A stretch of DNA of 64,000 nucleotides from Rahnella sp. AA (GCF_002834385.1 NZ_PITQ01000001.1:124001-188000); one strand, 5' to 3'; counted from the stretch's first letter, positions 26,892 through 35,758 are shown. The notes: generated from the letters alone by a model not told the origin. Program-made: numbers and translations.

Positions 26892-28025
26892 ATGTATGAC
26901 TTAATCATCCGACAGGCAAAAAGCACAGACGGCAGCCTGACTGATATTGCAATTCGGGGCGGCAAGTTCGCCGCCATCGGCACGCTGGCGCCCGACGCCA
27001 CCGCCCGCCAGACACTCGACCTCCAAGGCAAGGTTTACGCCAGCGCCGGTTGGATCGACTCCCACGTTCACTGTTACCCAAAATCGCCGATTTATCATGA
27101 CGACGCTGACCTGATCGGCGTGGCCTGCGGTGTCACCACCGTGGCCGATGCCGGAAGCACCGGTGCAAATGACGTCGACGATTTTTATAAGATTACCCTC
27201 GAGGCGAAAACCAACGTCTTTGCGTTTCTGAATATCGCCCGCACCGGCATTGTCACGCAGAACGAACTGGCCGATATGGCGCAGATCGACAAAGTTGGCG
27301 TGCGGGACGCCATTGCGCGCAACCCCGGTTTTATCATCGGGATCAAAGCGCGAATGAGCAGCAGCGTCGTCGGCCAGAACGGTATCAAGCCGCTGGTTCG
27401 CGCGAAAGAAATTCAGCAGGAAAATAATGATTTACCGCTGATGGTTCATATCGGGAATAACCCGCCGAACCTCGATGAAATCGCGGACTTGCTGACTTCC
27501 GGCGACATCATTACGCACTGCTATAACGGCAAACCGAACCGGATCCTGTCACCGGAAGGCGTGCTGCGCGATTCGATTAAACGCGCGCTGAGCCGTGGCG
27601 TGCTGCTCGATGTCGGGCACGGCAGCGCCAGTTTCAGTTTTGAAGTGGCAGAACTGGCCATCAGGCAGGGCATTTTGCCCCACACCATCAGCTCCGATAT
27701 TTACTGCCGCAACCGCATGAACGGGCCGGTTCACAGCCTGGCGACGGTGATGTCCAAATTCTTTAGCGTGGGCATGACGCTGACGCAGGTGATTGACTGC
27801 GTCACCTCTCACGCCGCCGATGCTTTACGCCTGCCTGCAAAAGGGCGTCTTGAAGTGGGCGCTGACGCCGATCTGACGCTGTTTGAACAGCGTTTTGCGC
27901 CGCAGGTGTTTGTCGATTCCGAAGGTCAGTCCGTGAAGGGCGAAAGTTTGCTGGTACCTCTGGCCGCCGTGGTCGCAGGTGTCACTCTGTTAACCGAAGA
28001 AGGGAAATCTGCTCATGTCTTCTGA
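26892..28025 (+). CDS. Amidohydrolase/deacetylase-family metalloenzyme
   Basis: A 377-residue cytoplasmic enzyme of the amidohydrolase superfamily with the full metal set: H58 and H60 (DSHVHCY), K152 (IGIKARMSS, position of the carbamylated lysine), H186 (MVHIGN), H209 (ITHCYNG) and catalytic D269 (SSDIYCRN). Two metals and hydrolysis of a C-N bond in a cyclic amide, ureide or N-acyl group are expected. The closest described relatives are the DgaF-linked amidohydrolase/dihydroorotase-like proteins (EF_0837/AHA_3915, from memory), with no confirmed substrate. The next gene overlaps it by 11 bases. It probably unmasks the amino group used by the PLP enzyme that follows. Confidence 0.9.
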   Translation: MYDLIIRQAKSTDGSLTDIAIRGGKFAAIGTLAPDATARQTLDLQGKVYASAGWIDSHVHCYPKSPIYHDDADLIGVACGVTTVADAGSTGANDVDDFYKITLEAKTNVFAFLNIARTGIVTQNELADMAQIDKVGVRDAIARNPGFIIGIKARMSSSVVGQNGIKPLVRAKEIQQENNDLPLMVHIGNNPPNLDEIADLLTSGDIITHCYNGKPNRILSPEGVLRDSIKRALSRGVLLDVGHGSASFSFEVAELAIRQGILPHTISSDIYCRNRMNGPVHSLATVMSKFFSVGMTLTQVIDCVTSHAADALRLPAKGRLEVGADADLTLFEQRFAPQVFVDSEGQSVKGESLLVPLAAVVAGVTLLTEEGKSAHVF

Positions 28026-29142
28026 ACAATCTTTGTATGAAAAATATCAGCTGAAACAGGTTATTAACGCGTCCGGTCGCATGACGGCGCTCGGGGTTTC
28101 CACGCCGCGTGAAGAGGTGGCGGCGGTGGTGAATACCGGCCTGAATCATTATTTCGAGATGAAGGATCTTGTGAACAAAACCGGTGCCTACATCGCTAAA
28201 TTGCTGAATGTCGAAAACGCGGTGGTGGTGTCCTGTGCGTCTGCCGGGATTGCGCAGTCGGTCGCGGCGGTGATTGTGAAAGATGATGCCTGGCTGCTGG
28301 AAAACCTGCACGCGGCGCCGCTGGAAATCCCTCACGACATCGTGCTGCCAAAAGGCCACAACGTGAATTTCGGTGCGCCGGTAGGCACGATGGTGACGAT
28401 GGGCGGCGGCAAAGTAGTGGAAGCCGGTTATGCCAACGAATGCTCTGCGGCGCAGCTTGCGGCCTGCATTACGCCACGCACGGCGGCCATTCTGTACATC
28501 AAATCCCACCATTCCGTACAGAAAAGCATTCTGTCCGTGGAAGAGGCGGCGCAGGTTGCCCGCGAACATAATCTGCCGCTGATTGTGGATGCAGCGGCCG
28601 AGGAAGACCTGACCTGTTATTACGAAATGGGTGCAGATCTGGTGATTTACAGCGGCGCGAAAGCCATCGAGGGCCCGACCAGCGGTCTGGTGCTGGGCAA
28701 AAAACAATATGTCGAATGGGTGAAGCTGCAATCCGGTGGCATCGGTCGTGCGATGAAAGTCGGCAAAGAAGGCATTCTTGGCCTGACGCAGGCGATTGAA
28801 AGTTACATCACGCTGCCGAAAACCACCGGGCAGGAAATGGTCGACAAAATGACGCCATTTATTGCCAGCCTGAATGAAATCAATGGCGTGACCGGCCGCG
28901 TAGTCTGGGACAGCGCGGGGCGCGATATCGCCCGTACCGAAATTACGTTCGATGAAGCAGTTCTGGGCTGGAAAACCAAAGCCATCGTGGACGCCATGAA
29001 AAACGGCGATATCGCCATTTACTTCCGTGGCTACCGCGCCAACGAAGGCAAGATTGAAGTCGACGTTCGCAGCGTGACGCCGCCGCAGCTCGCCATTGTC
29101 GCCGACCGTTTCAAACAACTTTTCAGTGGAGAGAAAGCATGA
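28015..29142 (+). CDS. DgaE-like PLP-dependent ammonia-lyase (SelA-like fold)
   Basis: A 375-residue fold-type I PLP enzyme of the SelA-like branch. Characterised DgaE of Salmonella turns D-glucosaminate-6-phosphate into 2-keto-3-deoxygluconate-6-phosphate plus ammonia; this enzyme likely does the same type of reaction. The Schiff-base lysine is K216 in YSGAKAIEGPTSG, and D192 (LIVDAAAEEDL) should bind the pyridine nitrogen. An early SCASAGIAQSVAA loop fits phosphate binding. It overlaps the amidohydrolase gene by 11 bases and the aldolase gene by four. Whether the substrate is glucosaminate phosphate or another amino acid sugar is open, because the Dga PTS genes are absent. Confidence 0.88.
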   Translation: MSSEQSLYEKYQLKQVINASGRMTALGVSTPREEVAAVVNTGLNHYFEMKDLVNKTGAYIAKLLNVENAVVVSCASAGIAQSVAAVIVKDDAWLLENLHAAPLEIPHDIVLPKGHNVNFGAPVGTMVTMGGGKVVEAGYANECSAAQLAACITPRTAAILYIKSHHSVQKSILSVEEAAQVAREHNLPLIVDAAAEEDLTCYYEMGADLVIYSGAKAIEGPTSGLVLGKKQYVEWVKLQSGGIGRAMKVGKEGILGLTQAIESYITLPKTTGQEMVDKMTPFIASLNEINGVTGRVVWDSAGRDIARTEITFDEAVLGWKTKAIVDAMKNGDIAIYFRGYRANEGKIEVDVRSVTPPQLAIVADRFKQLFSGEKA

Positions 29143-29879
29143 AGCTGACCCCAAATTTCTATCGTGACCGCGTCTGTCTGAACGTTCTGGCAGGGTCAAA
29201 AGACAATGCCCGGGATATCTACGAAGCCGCAGAAGGGCATGTGCTGGTCGGTGTGCTTTCCAAAAACTACGCGGATGTCACAAGCGCCGCCGCCGACATG
29301 AAGGAATATGCCGCGCTTATCGAAAACGCGCTGTCCGTAGGCCTGGGCGCGGGCGATCCGCGTCAGTCGCGGATGGTCAGCCAGATTTCCCAGCAGGTTC
29401 AGCCGCAGCATGTGAATCAGGTATTCACCGGCGTCGGCACCAGCCGTGCGCTGCTCGGCCAGAACGACAGTGTGGTCAACGGCCTGATTTCGCCGACCGG
29501 CAAAGCCGGTTTCGTCAAAATTAACACCGGGCCGCTGAGTTCCGCAGCCAGTGACGCGATTGTGCCGGTGGAAACTGCGATTGCGCTGCTCAAAGACATG
29601 GGCGGCAGCTCGGTGAAATATTTCCCGATGGGCGGCCTGAAAACCCGTGAAGAATTCGCTGCCGTGGCGCGTGCCTGTGCTGAACAGGATTTCTGGCTGG
29701 AGCCGACCGGTGGTATCGATCTGGAAAACTTCGAGCCGATTATGGAAATCGCGCTGGCCGCTGGCGTGACCAAAATCATCCCGCATATCTACAGCTCTAT
29801 TATCGACAGCGCGACCGGCAATACCCGTCCTGACGATGTGAAAACCCTGCTGGCCAGCGTCAAAAAGCTGATTGGCTGA
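29139..29879 (+). CDS. DgaF-like 2-keto-3-deoxy-6-phosphogluconate-type aldolase
   Basis: A 246-residue class I aldolase-like TIM-barrel protein. DgaF cleaves 2-keto-3-deoxygluconate-6-phosphate to pyruvate and glyceraldehyde-3-phosphate, feeding glycolysis. The likely Schiff-base lysine is K160 in SSVKYFPMGGL, the KDPG-aldolase-type motif; EPTGGIDLENF is the following phosphate-site region. Its ATGA overlap with the PLP enzyme gene means they are co-translated and act in sequence. It closes the catabolic part of the operon; the regulator gene follows after 128 bases. Confidence 0.88.
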   Translation: MKLTPNFYRDRVCLNVLAGSKDNARDIYEAAEGHVLVGVLSKNYADVTSAAADMKEYAALIENALSVGLGAGDPRQSRMVSQISQQVQPQHVNQVFTGVGTSRALLGQNDSVVNGLISPTGKAGFVKINTGPLSSAASDAIVPVETAIALLKDMGGSSVKYFPMGGLKTREEFAAVARACAEQDFWLEPTGGIDLENFEPIMEIALAAGVTKIIPHIYSSIIDSATGNTRPDDVKTLLASVKKLIG

Positions 29880-29955
29880 ACAGCCTGACGTCTTCTTTAT
29901 CGTGTAACATCATTGCAAAGTCATTTACTCAATGAATTAATAGATTATTAATATT

Positions 29956-29979
29956 GCCGGATACAAACAGGTATCCGGC
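29956..29979. promoter_or_regulatory. Inverted repeat upstream of the PRD regulator gene
   Basis: GCCGGATAC (29956-29964) and GTATCCGGC (29971-29979) form a perfect 9-bp inverted repeat with a 6-base loop, 28 bases before the regulator start. No T run follows. It could be an operator for autoregulation or an mRNA hairpin that lowers expression relative to the upstream enzymes. Confidence 0.5.
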
Positions 29980-30007
29980 ACTGGCATTTGGTATTCCAGG
30001 AAGAATA

Positions 30008-31927
30008 ATGGTGAGATTTCCCAATCAACGGCTGGCGCAATTGTTTGATGCACTGCAAACCGAGACCCTGCCTCAGGATGAGCTGGCAAAACGCCTGGCG
30101 GTATCGACAAGAACGGTGCGTGCTGATATCACTGCGCTCAATGAAATCATTGCCGGTTACGGCGCAACGTTTGTCCACAACCGGGGATGCGGATATCAGC
30201 TGCGCATCGACGATCAGGCGTTGTTTTCGTCGTTGCAGCAATCAACGCAACGTAAACCTAACCCGACGCCGCGCACCGCTGCGGAGCGGGTGAAGACGTT
30301 GCTGATCCGCTTTTTGACCTCAGCTTTTTCATTAAAGCTGGAAGATCTGGCCGATGAATGGTTTGTCAGCCGGGGAACCCTGCAAAATGATATGGCTGAG
30401 GTGAGAGAGCATCTGGCGCGCTATCACCTGAATATCGAAACCAAACCGCGATACGGCATGAAGCTGTTCGGTGCGGAACTGGCGATCCGTGCCTGTCTGA
30501 CCGATTTATTGTTCCAGCTCGATGCCGAAGAACAGGCTAACCCGCTGCTGAAGGCCGAAAGTCTGGAGCCGGAAGCGCTGGTTCCGTTAACGCGTTTCAT
30601 GCATCAGCTGCTGACGCAGTCTTCTATTCAGCTCACCGATGAAGGTGAGCAATATCTGATTCTTTATTGCGCCGTGGCGATCAAACGTATAACCGGCGGT
30701 TACCCGCTGACGGATTTTGATGCCGAAGACGGCGACCCGGCGGTGAAGCAGGTTTCTGTGCGACTGGCGGCAGAGCTGAAAAATCTGGTCGGAAAGGAAA
30801 TTCCGGCCTCGGAGGAGGCGTATCTGCGGGTGAATATTGCCGCGCGCCGGGTACAGAAAATTTTGCCGACGGACATTAACGCCGACGACGATGAATCGCT
30901 GGTTGATTACATTCTTTCGTACATCAATTCGCACTATAACTATGATTTGCAAGGCGATAAGCAGCTGCGTGCGGACCTGCTGACGCACATCAAAACCATG
31001 ATTACGCGGGTGAAATACCAGATTAATATCCCGAACCCGCTGCTGAGCAACATCAAACAGCATTATCCGATGGCGTATGACGTTACGCTGGCGGCGGTGT
31101 CGAGCTGGGGGAAATACACGCCGTACACGCTGAGCGAGAATGAAATTGGTTTTCTGGTGCTGCATATCGGCGTCGGGCTGGAGCGGCATTACAACATTGG
31201 CTACCAGCGCCATCCGCAGGTCATGCTGGTCTGTGATACCGGTAATTCGACCATCCGTATGATTCAGGCGCAGATTAACCGCAAATATCCGCAACTGGTG
31301 ATGAAACAGATCGTTTCGCTGCGCGATTACGAGCAACTGGAACACATCGACGAAGATTTTATTATCTCCAACGCCCGCATTACTGAGAAGAATAAGCCGG
31401 TGGTGGTGCTGTCGCCGTTCCCGACGGAATACCAGATGGAGCAGCTCGGCAAGCTGGTGCTGGTCGATCGCACCCGGCCTTATATGCTGGAAAAATTCTT
31501 CGATGAAAAACACTTTATGATCGTCAATGAGCCGATGACGCAGGCGGAGCTTTTCCGCCATGTGTGTTCGCAGCTTGAAGAGGAAGGGTACGTCGATCAG
31601 ACGTTTTACCCGTCGGTGGTGGAACGTGAGGAAATTATCTCGACCATGCTGGGCGAAGGTATTGCGCTGCCGCACTCGCTGGGTTTGCTGGCGAAGAAAA
31701 CCGTGGTTATCACGCTGCTATCACCGCAGGGCATTGCCTGGGGCGAAGGAGAAACGGCGCACGTGATTTTCCTGCTGGCGATCAGCAAGGCAGATTACGA
31801 AGAGGCGATGGCGATTTACGATTTGTTCGTGACGTTTGTGCGGGAGCGTTCGATGAGCCGGCTGCTGAGCAGTGAGAATTTTGAAAGCTTCAAGGCCATT
31901 GCGATCGATTGCCTTTCACGAATTTAA
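30008..31927 (+). CDS. PRD/EIIA-containing transcriptional regulator (MtlR/LicR-like)
   Basis: A 639-residue DNA-binding activator of the multi-domain PRD type. Domains in order: HTH (AKRLAVSTRTVRADI, 27-41), second HTH (about 90-150), PRD1 (about 190-290), PRD2 (about 295-400; H327 and H386), a GatB-like EIIB domain (C409 in LVCDTGNST) and a fructose/Ntr-type EIIA domain (H556 in IALPHS). PRD1 has C221 where its second histidine would be. Such proteins turn on a sugar operon when the PTS signals substrate presence and low glucose. The ATG at 30008 follows AGGAAG. It lies in the same direction as the operon it probably controls. The EIIA domain may be the only EIIA in the system. Confidence 0.9.
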   Translation: MVRFPNQRLAQLFDALQTETLPQDELAKRLAVSTRTVRADITALNEIIAGYGATFVHNRGCGYQLRIDDQALFSSLQQSTQRKPNPTPRTAAERVKTLLIRFLTSAFSLKLEDLADEWFVSRGTLQNDMAEVREHLARYHLNIETKPRYGMKLFGAELAIRACLTDLLFQLDAEEQANPLLKAESLEPEALVPLTRFMHQLLTQSSIQLTDEGEQYLILYCAVAIKRITGGYPLTDFDAEDGDPAVKQVSVRLAAELKNLVGKEIPASEEAYLRVNIAARRVQKILPTDINADDDESLVDYILSYINSHYNYDLQGDKQLRADLLTHIKTMITRVKYQINIPNPLLSNIKQHYPMAYDVTLAAVSSWGKYTPYTLSENEIGFLVLHIGVGLERHYNIGYQRHPQVMLVCDTGNSTIRMIQAQINRKYPQLVMKQIVSLRDYEQLEHIDEDFIISNARITEKNKPVVVLSPFPTEYQMEQLGKLVLVDRTRPYMLEKFFDEKHFMIVNEPMTQAELFRHVCSQLEEEGYVDQTFYPSVVEREEIISTMLGEGIALPHSLGLLAKKTVVITLLSPQGIAWGEGETAHVIFLLAISKADYEEAMAIYDLFVTFVRERSMSRLLSSENFESFKAIAIDCLSRI

Positions 31928-31935
31928 AATCTTAC

Positions 31936-32064
31936 TTATCCCCAAAATAGTTCGAGTTGCAGGAAGGCGGCAAACGAAGGAGTCCCGATGAGCTTACACG
32001 AGTAAGTGATTCGGGTGACTGAGCGCAGCCAACGCACCTGCAACTTGAAATATGACGGGGATTA
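31936..32064. repeat. ERIC element (enterobacterial repetitive intergenic consensus)
   Basis: About 129 bases with the ERIC landmarks: GAGTTGCAGGAAGGCGGCAA at the left, GAGCTTACA-CGAGTAAGTGA-TCGGGTGA in the middle, and CAACGCACCTGCAACTTGAA-TATGACGGGG at the right. The ends are inverted repeats (TTATCCCC and GGGGATTA). The right end runs into the stop codon of ptsO (32062-32064). It separates the accessory operon from the core ptsO-rpoN cluster and forms a large RNA hairpin in both transcripts. Confidence 0.92.
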
Positions 32065-32334
32065 GTCCTCGTCGAAACCGGAGTTGATGAGATTAACGAC
32101 GGCGGTCAGCGCCTGTTCTTCGTCGGGGCCGGTGGCTTCGATTTCAATCTGCTGGCCTTTCGGAGAATCCAGCATCAGCAGGGCGATCACGCTGCTGGCT
32201 TCCGCCTCAATGCCTGTGCCGTTGCGCAGCATCACTTCTGACTCAAAGCTCTGCACCAGTTCAAATAACTTCATCGCCGGACGGGCATGCATCCCTAACC
32301 GGTTTTTGATTTCTACCGTTTGTTTAACCGTCAT
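32062..32334 (-). CDS. ptsO: Nitrogen-PTS phosphocarrier NPr
   Basis: NPr is the HPr-like phosphocarrier that passes phosphate from PtsP (EI-Ntr) to PtsN, part of the regulatory PTS governing potassium uptake, envelope stress and amino-sugar metabolism. The 90-residue protein has the phospho-histidine H16 in [10 protein letters not shown] and the usual serine region near residue 46 ([11 protein letters not shown]). It overlaps the rapZ stop by four bases and is the last gene of the rpoN cluster. The E. coli neighbour yrbL is missing; the stop codon touches an ERIC element instead. Confidence 0.96.
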   Translation of the reverse strand: MTVKQTVEIKNRLGMHARPAMKLFELVQSFESEVMLRNGTGIEAEASSVIALLMLDSPKGQQIEIEATGPDEEQALTAVVNLINSGFDED

Positions 32335-33185
32335 GATTTACGTTTTTCCAGCGTGCGATGGCGGGACTGGACGTTCTTCCCGCGGGAACGGAAATAGTCA
32401 GCCAGCTGTTCTGCGATATACACCGAACGGTGTTTACCGCCGGTACAGCCAATGGCGACGGTCAGATAGCTGCGGTTGTTGGTTTCCAGTGCGGGCAGCC
32501 ATTGTTCAAGGTAGCTGCGCGTCTGGTAGATAAAATTATGCACTTCGGTATGACGGTCGAGGAACGCGGCAACCGGTTTGTCGAGACCGGTCATCGGGCG
32601 CAGTTTCGGATCCCAGTGCGGGTTCGGCAGGAAGCGCACGTCGAAGACGTAATCTGCATCAATTGGAATGCCGTGTTTGAAACCAAAGGATTCAAAAACC
32701 ATAGTCAGTTCACGTTCGCGTTTGCCCAGAAGGCGTGTACGCAGCATTTCAGCCAGTTCGTGAACAGACATCTCGGAGGTGTCGATGATCAGATCCGCGG
32801 AAGAACGCAAAGGTTCAAGCAGATCAGCTTCTTCATCGATAGCACTTTCAAGGGACAGGTTTTTGCTGGAAAGCGGGTGCAGACGACGGGTGTCGCTGTA
32901 ACGGCGGATCAGGGTATTTCGGTCAGCATCGAGGAACAACAGCTGCGGCGAGAAGCTTTCCGGCAGCTGTGACATCGCATGTTCATAAACTTCCGGTGTT
33001 TCTGGCATGTTACGCACGTCAATGCTGACGGCCGCAGACGTATTACGCTCAACGAGGGTCTGGGCAAGCTGCGGCAGTAACACTACCGGCAGGTTATCCA
33101 CGCAGTAAAAACCCATGTCTTCTAATGCCCTAAGGGCAACCGATTTCCCGGAACCGGAACGGCCGCTGACAATCATCAGCACCAT
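32331..33185 (-). CDS. rapZ: RNase adapter protein RapZ
   Basis: RapZ senses glucosamine-6-phosphate and directs RNase E to the small RNA GlmZ, lowering GlmS synthesis when the metabolite is plentiful; it also activates the QseE/QseF system. The 284-residue protein has a Walker A motif at residues 8-15 (GRSGSGKS) and the C-terminal RNA-binding part ([16 protein letters not shown]), ending in a basic tail. Its start is 145 bases downstream of the ptsN stop. Confidence 0.97.
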   Translation of the reverse strand: MVLMIVSGRSGSGKSVALRALEDMGFYCVDNLPVVLLPQLAQTLVERNTSAAVSIDVRNMPETPEVYEHAMSQLPESFSPQLLFLDADRNTLIRRYSDTRRLHPLSSKNLSLESAIDEEADLLEPLRSSADLIIDTSEMSVHELAEMLRTRLLGKRERELTMVFESFGFKHGIPIDADYVFDVRFLPNPHWDPKLRPMTGLDKPVAAFLDRHTEVHNFIYQTRSYLEQWLPALETNNRSYLTVAIGCTGGKHRSVYIAEQLADYFRSRGKNVQSRHRTLEKRKS

Positions 33186-33330
33186 GGTGTCACTCCCCTG
33201 GCATTCAGTGTTCAGAATTCGCTCATCCCGGCATTAACCGGGAACCATCATTGGTAAAATCGTGCCAGCCAAAAAGTGGCGGCTGGCTTAAACGGTATTG
33301 CGTAATTTGACTCAAAACAGGCCGGCGACT

Positions 33331-33801
33331 TTACTCGTTTTCGGTCATGATCTGAAAGAGTTCTTCGTCACTTTGCGCACCACGCAGGCGACGACACACC
33401 CCTTTATCTGCCAGTTTTTTTGCAACCAAAGACAGGGTATGTAAATGGGTTTTACATTGATCTGCCGGAACCAGCAAGGCAAAAAGCAGATCCACAGGCT
33501 GATTATCGATAGCATCAAAAGCGATCGGTTGATCGAGCTGGATGAATACCCCGACAGCGCGTAAAGTATCTTCTTCCAGCTTGCCGTGCGGGATAGCGAT
33601 CCCGGCACCGATCCCGGTGCTGCCCATGCGTTCACGGGTCAAAATGGCGTCGAAAATCACTTGTGGCGACAAATTTAATTGCCTGGCTGCCAGTTCGCTG
33701 ATGATTTCCAGCGCACGTTTTTTGCTGGCGCAATGAACGCCGCTTTTGGTGCATTCGGCATTAAGCACCGACGTTAATTGCATTGCAGTATCGTTAATCA
33801 T
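33331..33801 (-). CDS. ptsN: PTS-Ntr enzyme IIA (PtsN)
   Basis: PtsN is the output protein of the nitrogen PTS; unphosphorylated it controls TrkA and KdpD, and it binds other partners such as GlmS. The start at 33801 gives 156 residues beginning MINDTAMQLTSVLN, aligned with the E. coli start; a GTG at 33813 would add four residues without a better ribosome-binding site. The phospho-histidine is H72 in IAIPHGKLE. The C-terminus is slightly shorter than in E. coli. Confidence 0.95.
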   Translation of the reverse strand: MINDTAMQLTSVLNAECTKSGVHCASKKRALEIISELAARQLNLSPQVIFDAILTRERMGSTGIGAGIAIPHGKLEEDTLRAVGVFIQLDQPIAFDAIDNQPVDLLFALLVPADQCKTHLHTLSLVAKKLADKGVCRRLRGAQSDEELFQIMTENE

Positions 33802-33911
33802 GTCATCTTTCACTTTTGCGCTGTTTCACCCTTAAAGCTATATCGGCTCGTTTCCCGAAGGTCACAAGCCGATGCCCGAAGGTTTGTAGCACAGGGTTGG
33901 CTACATGAATA

Positions 33912-34199
33912 TCAGTGCTGTTTCAGTTTATCTTTATGTTTGTTCAGCTGGCGGGCCAGTTTATCAACCAGACCGTCAATCGCCGCGTACATATCCTGAT
34001 GTTCCGAGGTGGCATGCAACTCGCCTCCATTCACATGCAACGTTGCTTCCGCAACTTTCTGCACTTTTTCCACACTCAAAACCACATACACCTGATTAAT
34101 CCTGTCGAAATACTGCTCAAGCTTAGCCAGTTTCAGGGTTATAAATTCTCTCAGGGGGTCGGTTATCTCAATGTGATGTCCGGTAATGTTGAGCTGCAT
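33912..34199 (-). CDS. hpf: Ribosome hibernation promoting factor HPF
   Basis: HPF binds the 30S decoding site and, with RMF, drives formation of inactive 100S ribosome dimers in stationary phase. The ATG at 34199 yields 95 residues, exactly the E. coli short form, with MQLNITGHH, LAKLEQYFDRINQVYVVL and the basic C-terminus LNKHKDKLKQH. The open frame continues upstream to 34226 across the rpoN stop but has no family match there. Confidence 0.96.
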   Translation of the reverse strand: MQLNITGHHIEITDPLREFITLKLAKLEQYFDRINQVYVVLSVEKVQKVAEATLHVNGGELHATSEHQDMYAAIDGLVDKLARQLNKHKDKLKQH

Positions 34200-34222
34200 A
34201 ATGTCTTCCTTCTCTGTTGAGG

Positions 34223-35656
34223 TCAAACTAACTGTTTACGTTGGTTTGAGGGCGGGATGGACAAAGACTCTCGGTATTTGGCGACGGTCCGTCGTGCCAC
34301 CATAATTCCCTGATCGGAAAGCAGGGTGGCTAACTTACTGTCACTGAGCGGTTTTACAGGATTCTCCGCTGCGATTAATTTCTTCACCAGCGCCCGGATC
34401 GCGGTTGACGATGCCTCGCCGCCGCTGTCGGTACTGACATGGCTGGAGAAGAAATATTTAAGTTCGAAAATGCCACGCGGGCTGTGCAGGAACTTTTGCG
34501 TCGTTACGCGTGAGATTGTCGATTCGTGCATTTCCACGGCGCTGGCGATGTCGGCCAGTACCATGGGTTTCATGTACTCTTCACCTAACTCAAAGAACGT
34601 CTGTTGCTGCTCAACAATGCAGCGCGTCACTTTCAGCAGTGTGTCGTTACGGCTTTCCAGGCTTTTGATCAGCCATTTGGCTTCCTGCAAATTGCTGCGG
34701 ATAAACTGCCCGTCGCTGTCGCTGCGTGCGGAGCTCCCCATCGCAGCGTATTGCTGGTTGATCTTCAAACGCGGAATGCTGTCGGAATTCAGTTCCACTG
34801 TCCAGACTCCCGATACCTTGCGCACGAGCACATCCGGGATCACGTATTCGGATTCACCGGTATTGATCGACTGGCCCGGCCGCGGATCAAGAGACTGAAT
34901 CAGAAGCATGGCTCCTTTCAGTGTATCTTCTTTTAGCCGGGTTGAACGCATAAGTGCTCGGAAATCATGGTTTGCCAGCAAATCCAGATGTTCGCTGATG
35001 ATCAGACGGGCTTCGGCGATAAAAGGGGTGTCAGTGGCGTACTGAGAAAGCTGAATGAGCAGGCAGTCACGCAGATCACGCGCAGCGACACCCACCGGGT
35101 CAAAACGCTGAACGCGTTTCAAAACGGCTTCCACCTCCTCCATGCTGACGTTTTCGTCACCGATGCTTTCGAGGATATCGTCAAGAGAAACCGTCAGATA
35201 GCCGGTATCGTCCACGGCATCGACAATTGATGTGGCGATGGCGGCGTCAGTATCCGAAAACGGGGTCAGTTCAACCTGCCACATCAGGTAATCCTGAAGC
35301 GTCTGCGTGGTTTCGCCCTGATAAATCGGCAACTCATCATCGCTGTAATCGTTGCCAGTGCCGGAAGGTGTACCCGCGGTATAAATCTCGTCCCAGGTCG
35401 CGTCCAGCGGAAGCTCTTCTGGCATGTCTTTTTGCTCGAGCGCCTCGCGGGTGTCCAGACCTTCGCTGTCCGTGGTTTCTACCGCATCAATCTCATCATG
35501 CAGGTCAGTTTGTTCCAGCAGAGGGTTGCTCTCCAGCGCCAGTTGGATCTCCTGTTGGAGCTCAAGCGTGGACAATTGCAACAGGCGGATGGCCTGTTGT
35601 AACTGAGGAGTCATTGCCAGTTGTTGGCTGAGTCTGAGTTGCAAACCTTGCTTCAT
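34223..35656 (-). CDS. rpoN: RNA polymerase sigma-54 factor RpoN
   Basis: Sigma-54 directs RNA polymerase to -24/-12 promoters that need an AAA+ activator, covering nitrogen assimilation and other stress and transport functions. The 477-residue protein has the Gln-rich activator-contact region I (residues 1-50), an acidic region II, the core-binding domain, the HTH, and the C-terminal RpoN box [10 protein letters not shown]. It lies 102 bases downstream of lptB, the usual order. Confidence 0.98.
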   Translation of the reverse strand: MKQGLQLRLSQQLAMTPQLQQAIRLLQLSTLELQQEIQLALESNPLLEQTDLHDEIDAVETTDSEGLDTREALEQKDMPEELPLDATWDEIYTAGTPSGTGNDYSDDELPIYQGETTQTLQDYLMWQVELTPFSDTDAAIATSIVDAVDDTGYLTVSLDDILESIGDENVSMEEVEAVLKRVQRFDPVGVAARDLRDCLLIQLSQYATDTPFIAEARLIISEHLDLLANHDFRALMRSTRLKEDTLKGAMLLIQSLDPRPGQSINTGESEYVIPDVLVRKVSGVWTVELNSDSIPRLKINQQYAAMGSSARSDSDGQFIRSNLQEAKWLIKSLESRNDTLLKVTRCIVEQQQTFFELGEEYMKPMVLADIASAVEMHESTISRVTTQKFLHSPRGIFELKYFFSSHVSTDSGGEASSTAIRALVKKLIAAENPVKPLSDSKLATLLSDQGIMVARRTVAKYRESLSIPPSNQRKQLV

Positions 35657-35758
35657 ATCTTGGCTTTATTTCCGTTGATGAGTGAAAACGGCAACACTTC
35701 TGTCAGAGACGGCCTGTTTCAGTGTAGGTGGAAACAGGCAGGGTTCCGGCGGCACGGA

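Noticed and set aside
27982-29199. 405-codon minus-strand open frame opposite the PLP enzyme gene
   Set aside because: Long, but it exactly covers genes with clear homologues and reads as Arg/His/Phe-rich nonsense.
30587-31675. 362-codon minus-strand open frame opposite the PRD regulator
   Set aside because: Antisense shadow; composition is Arg/His/Gln-rich without any domain.
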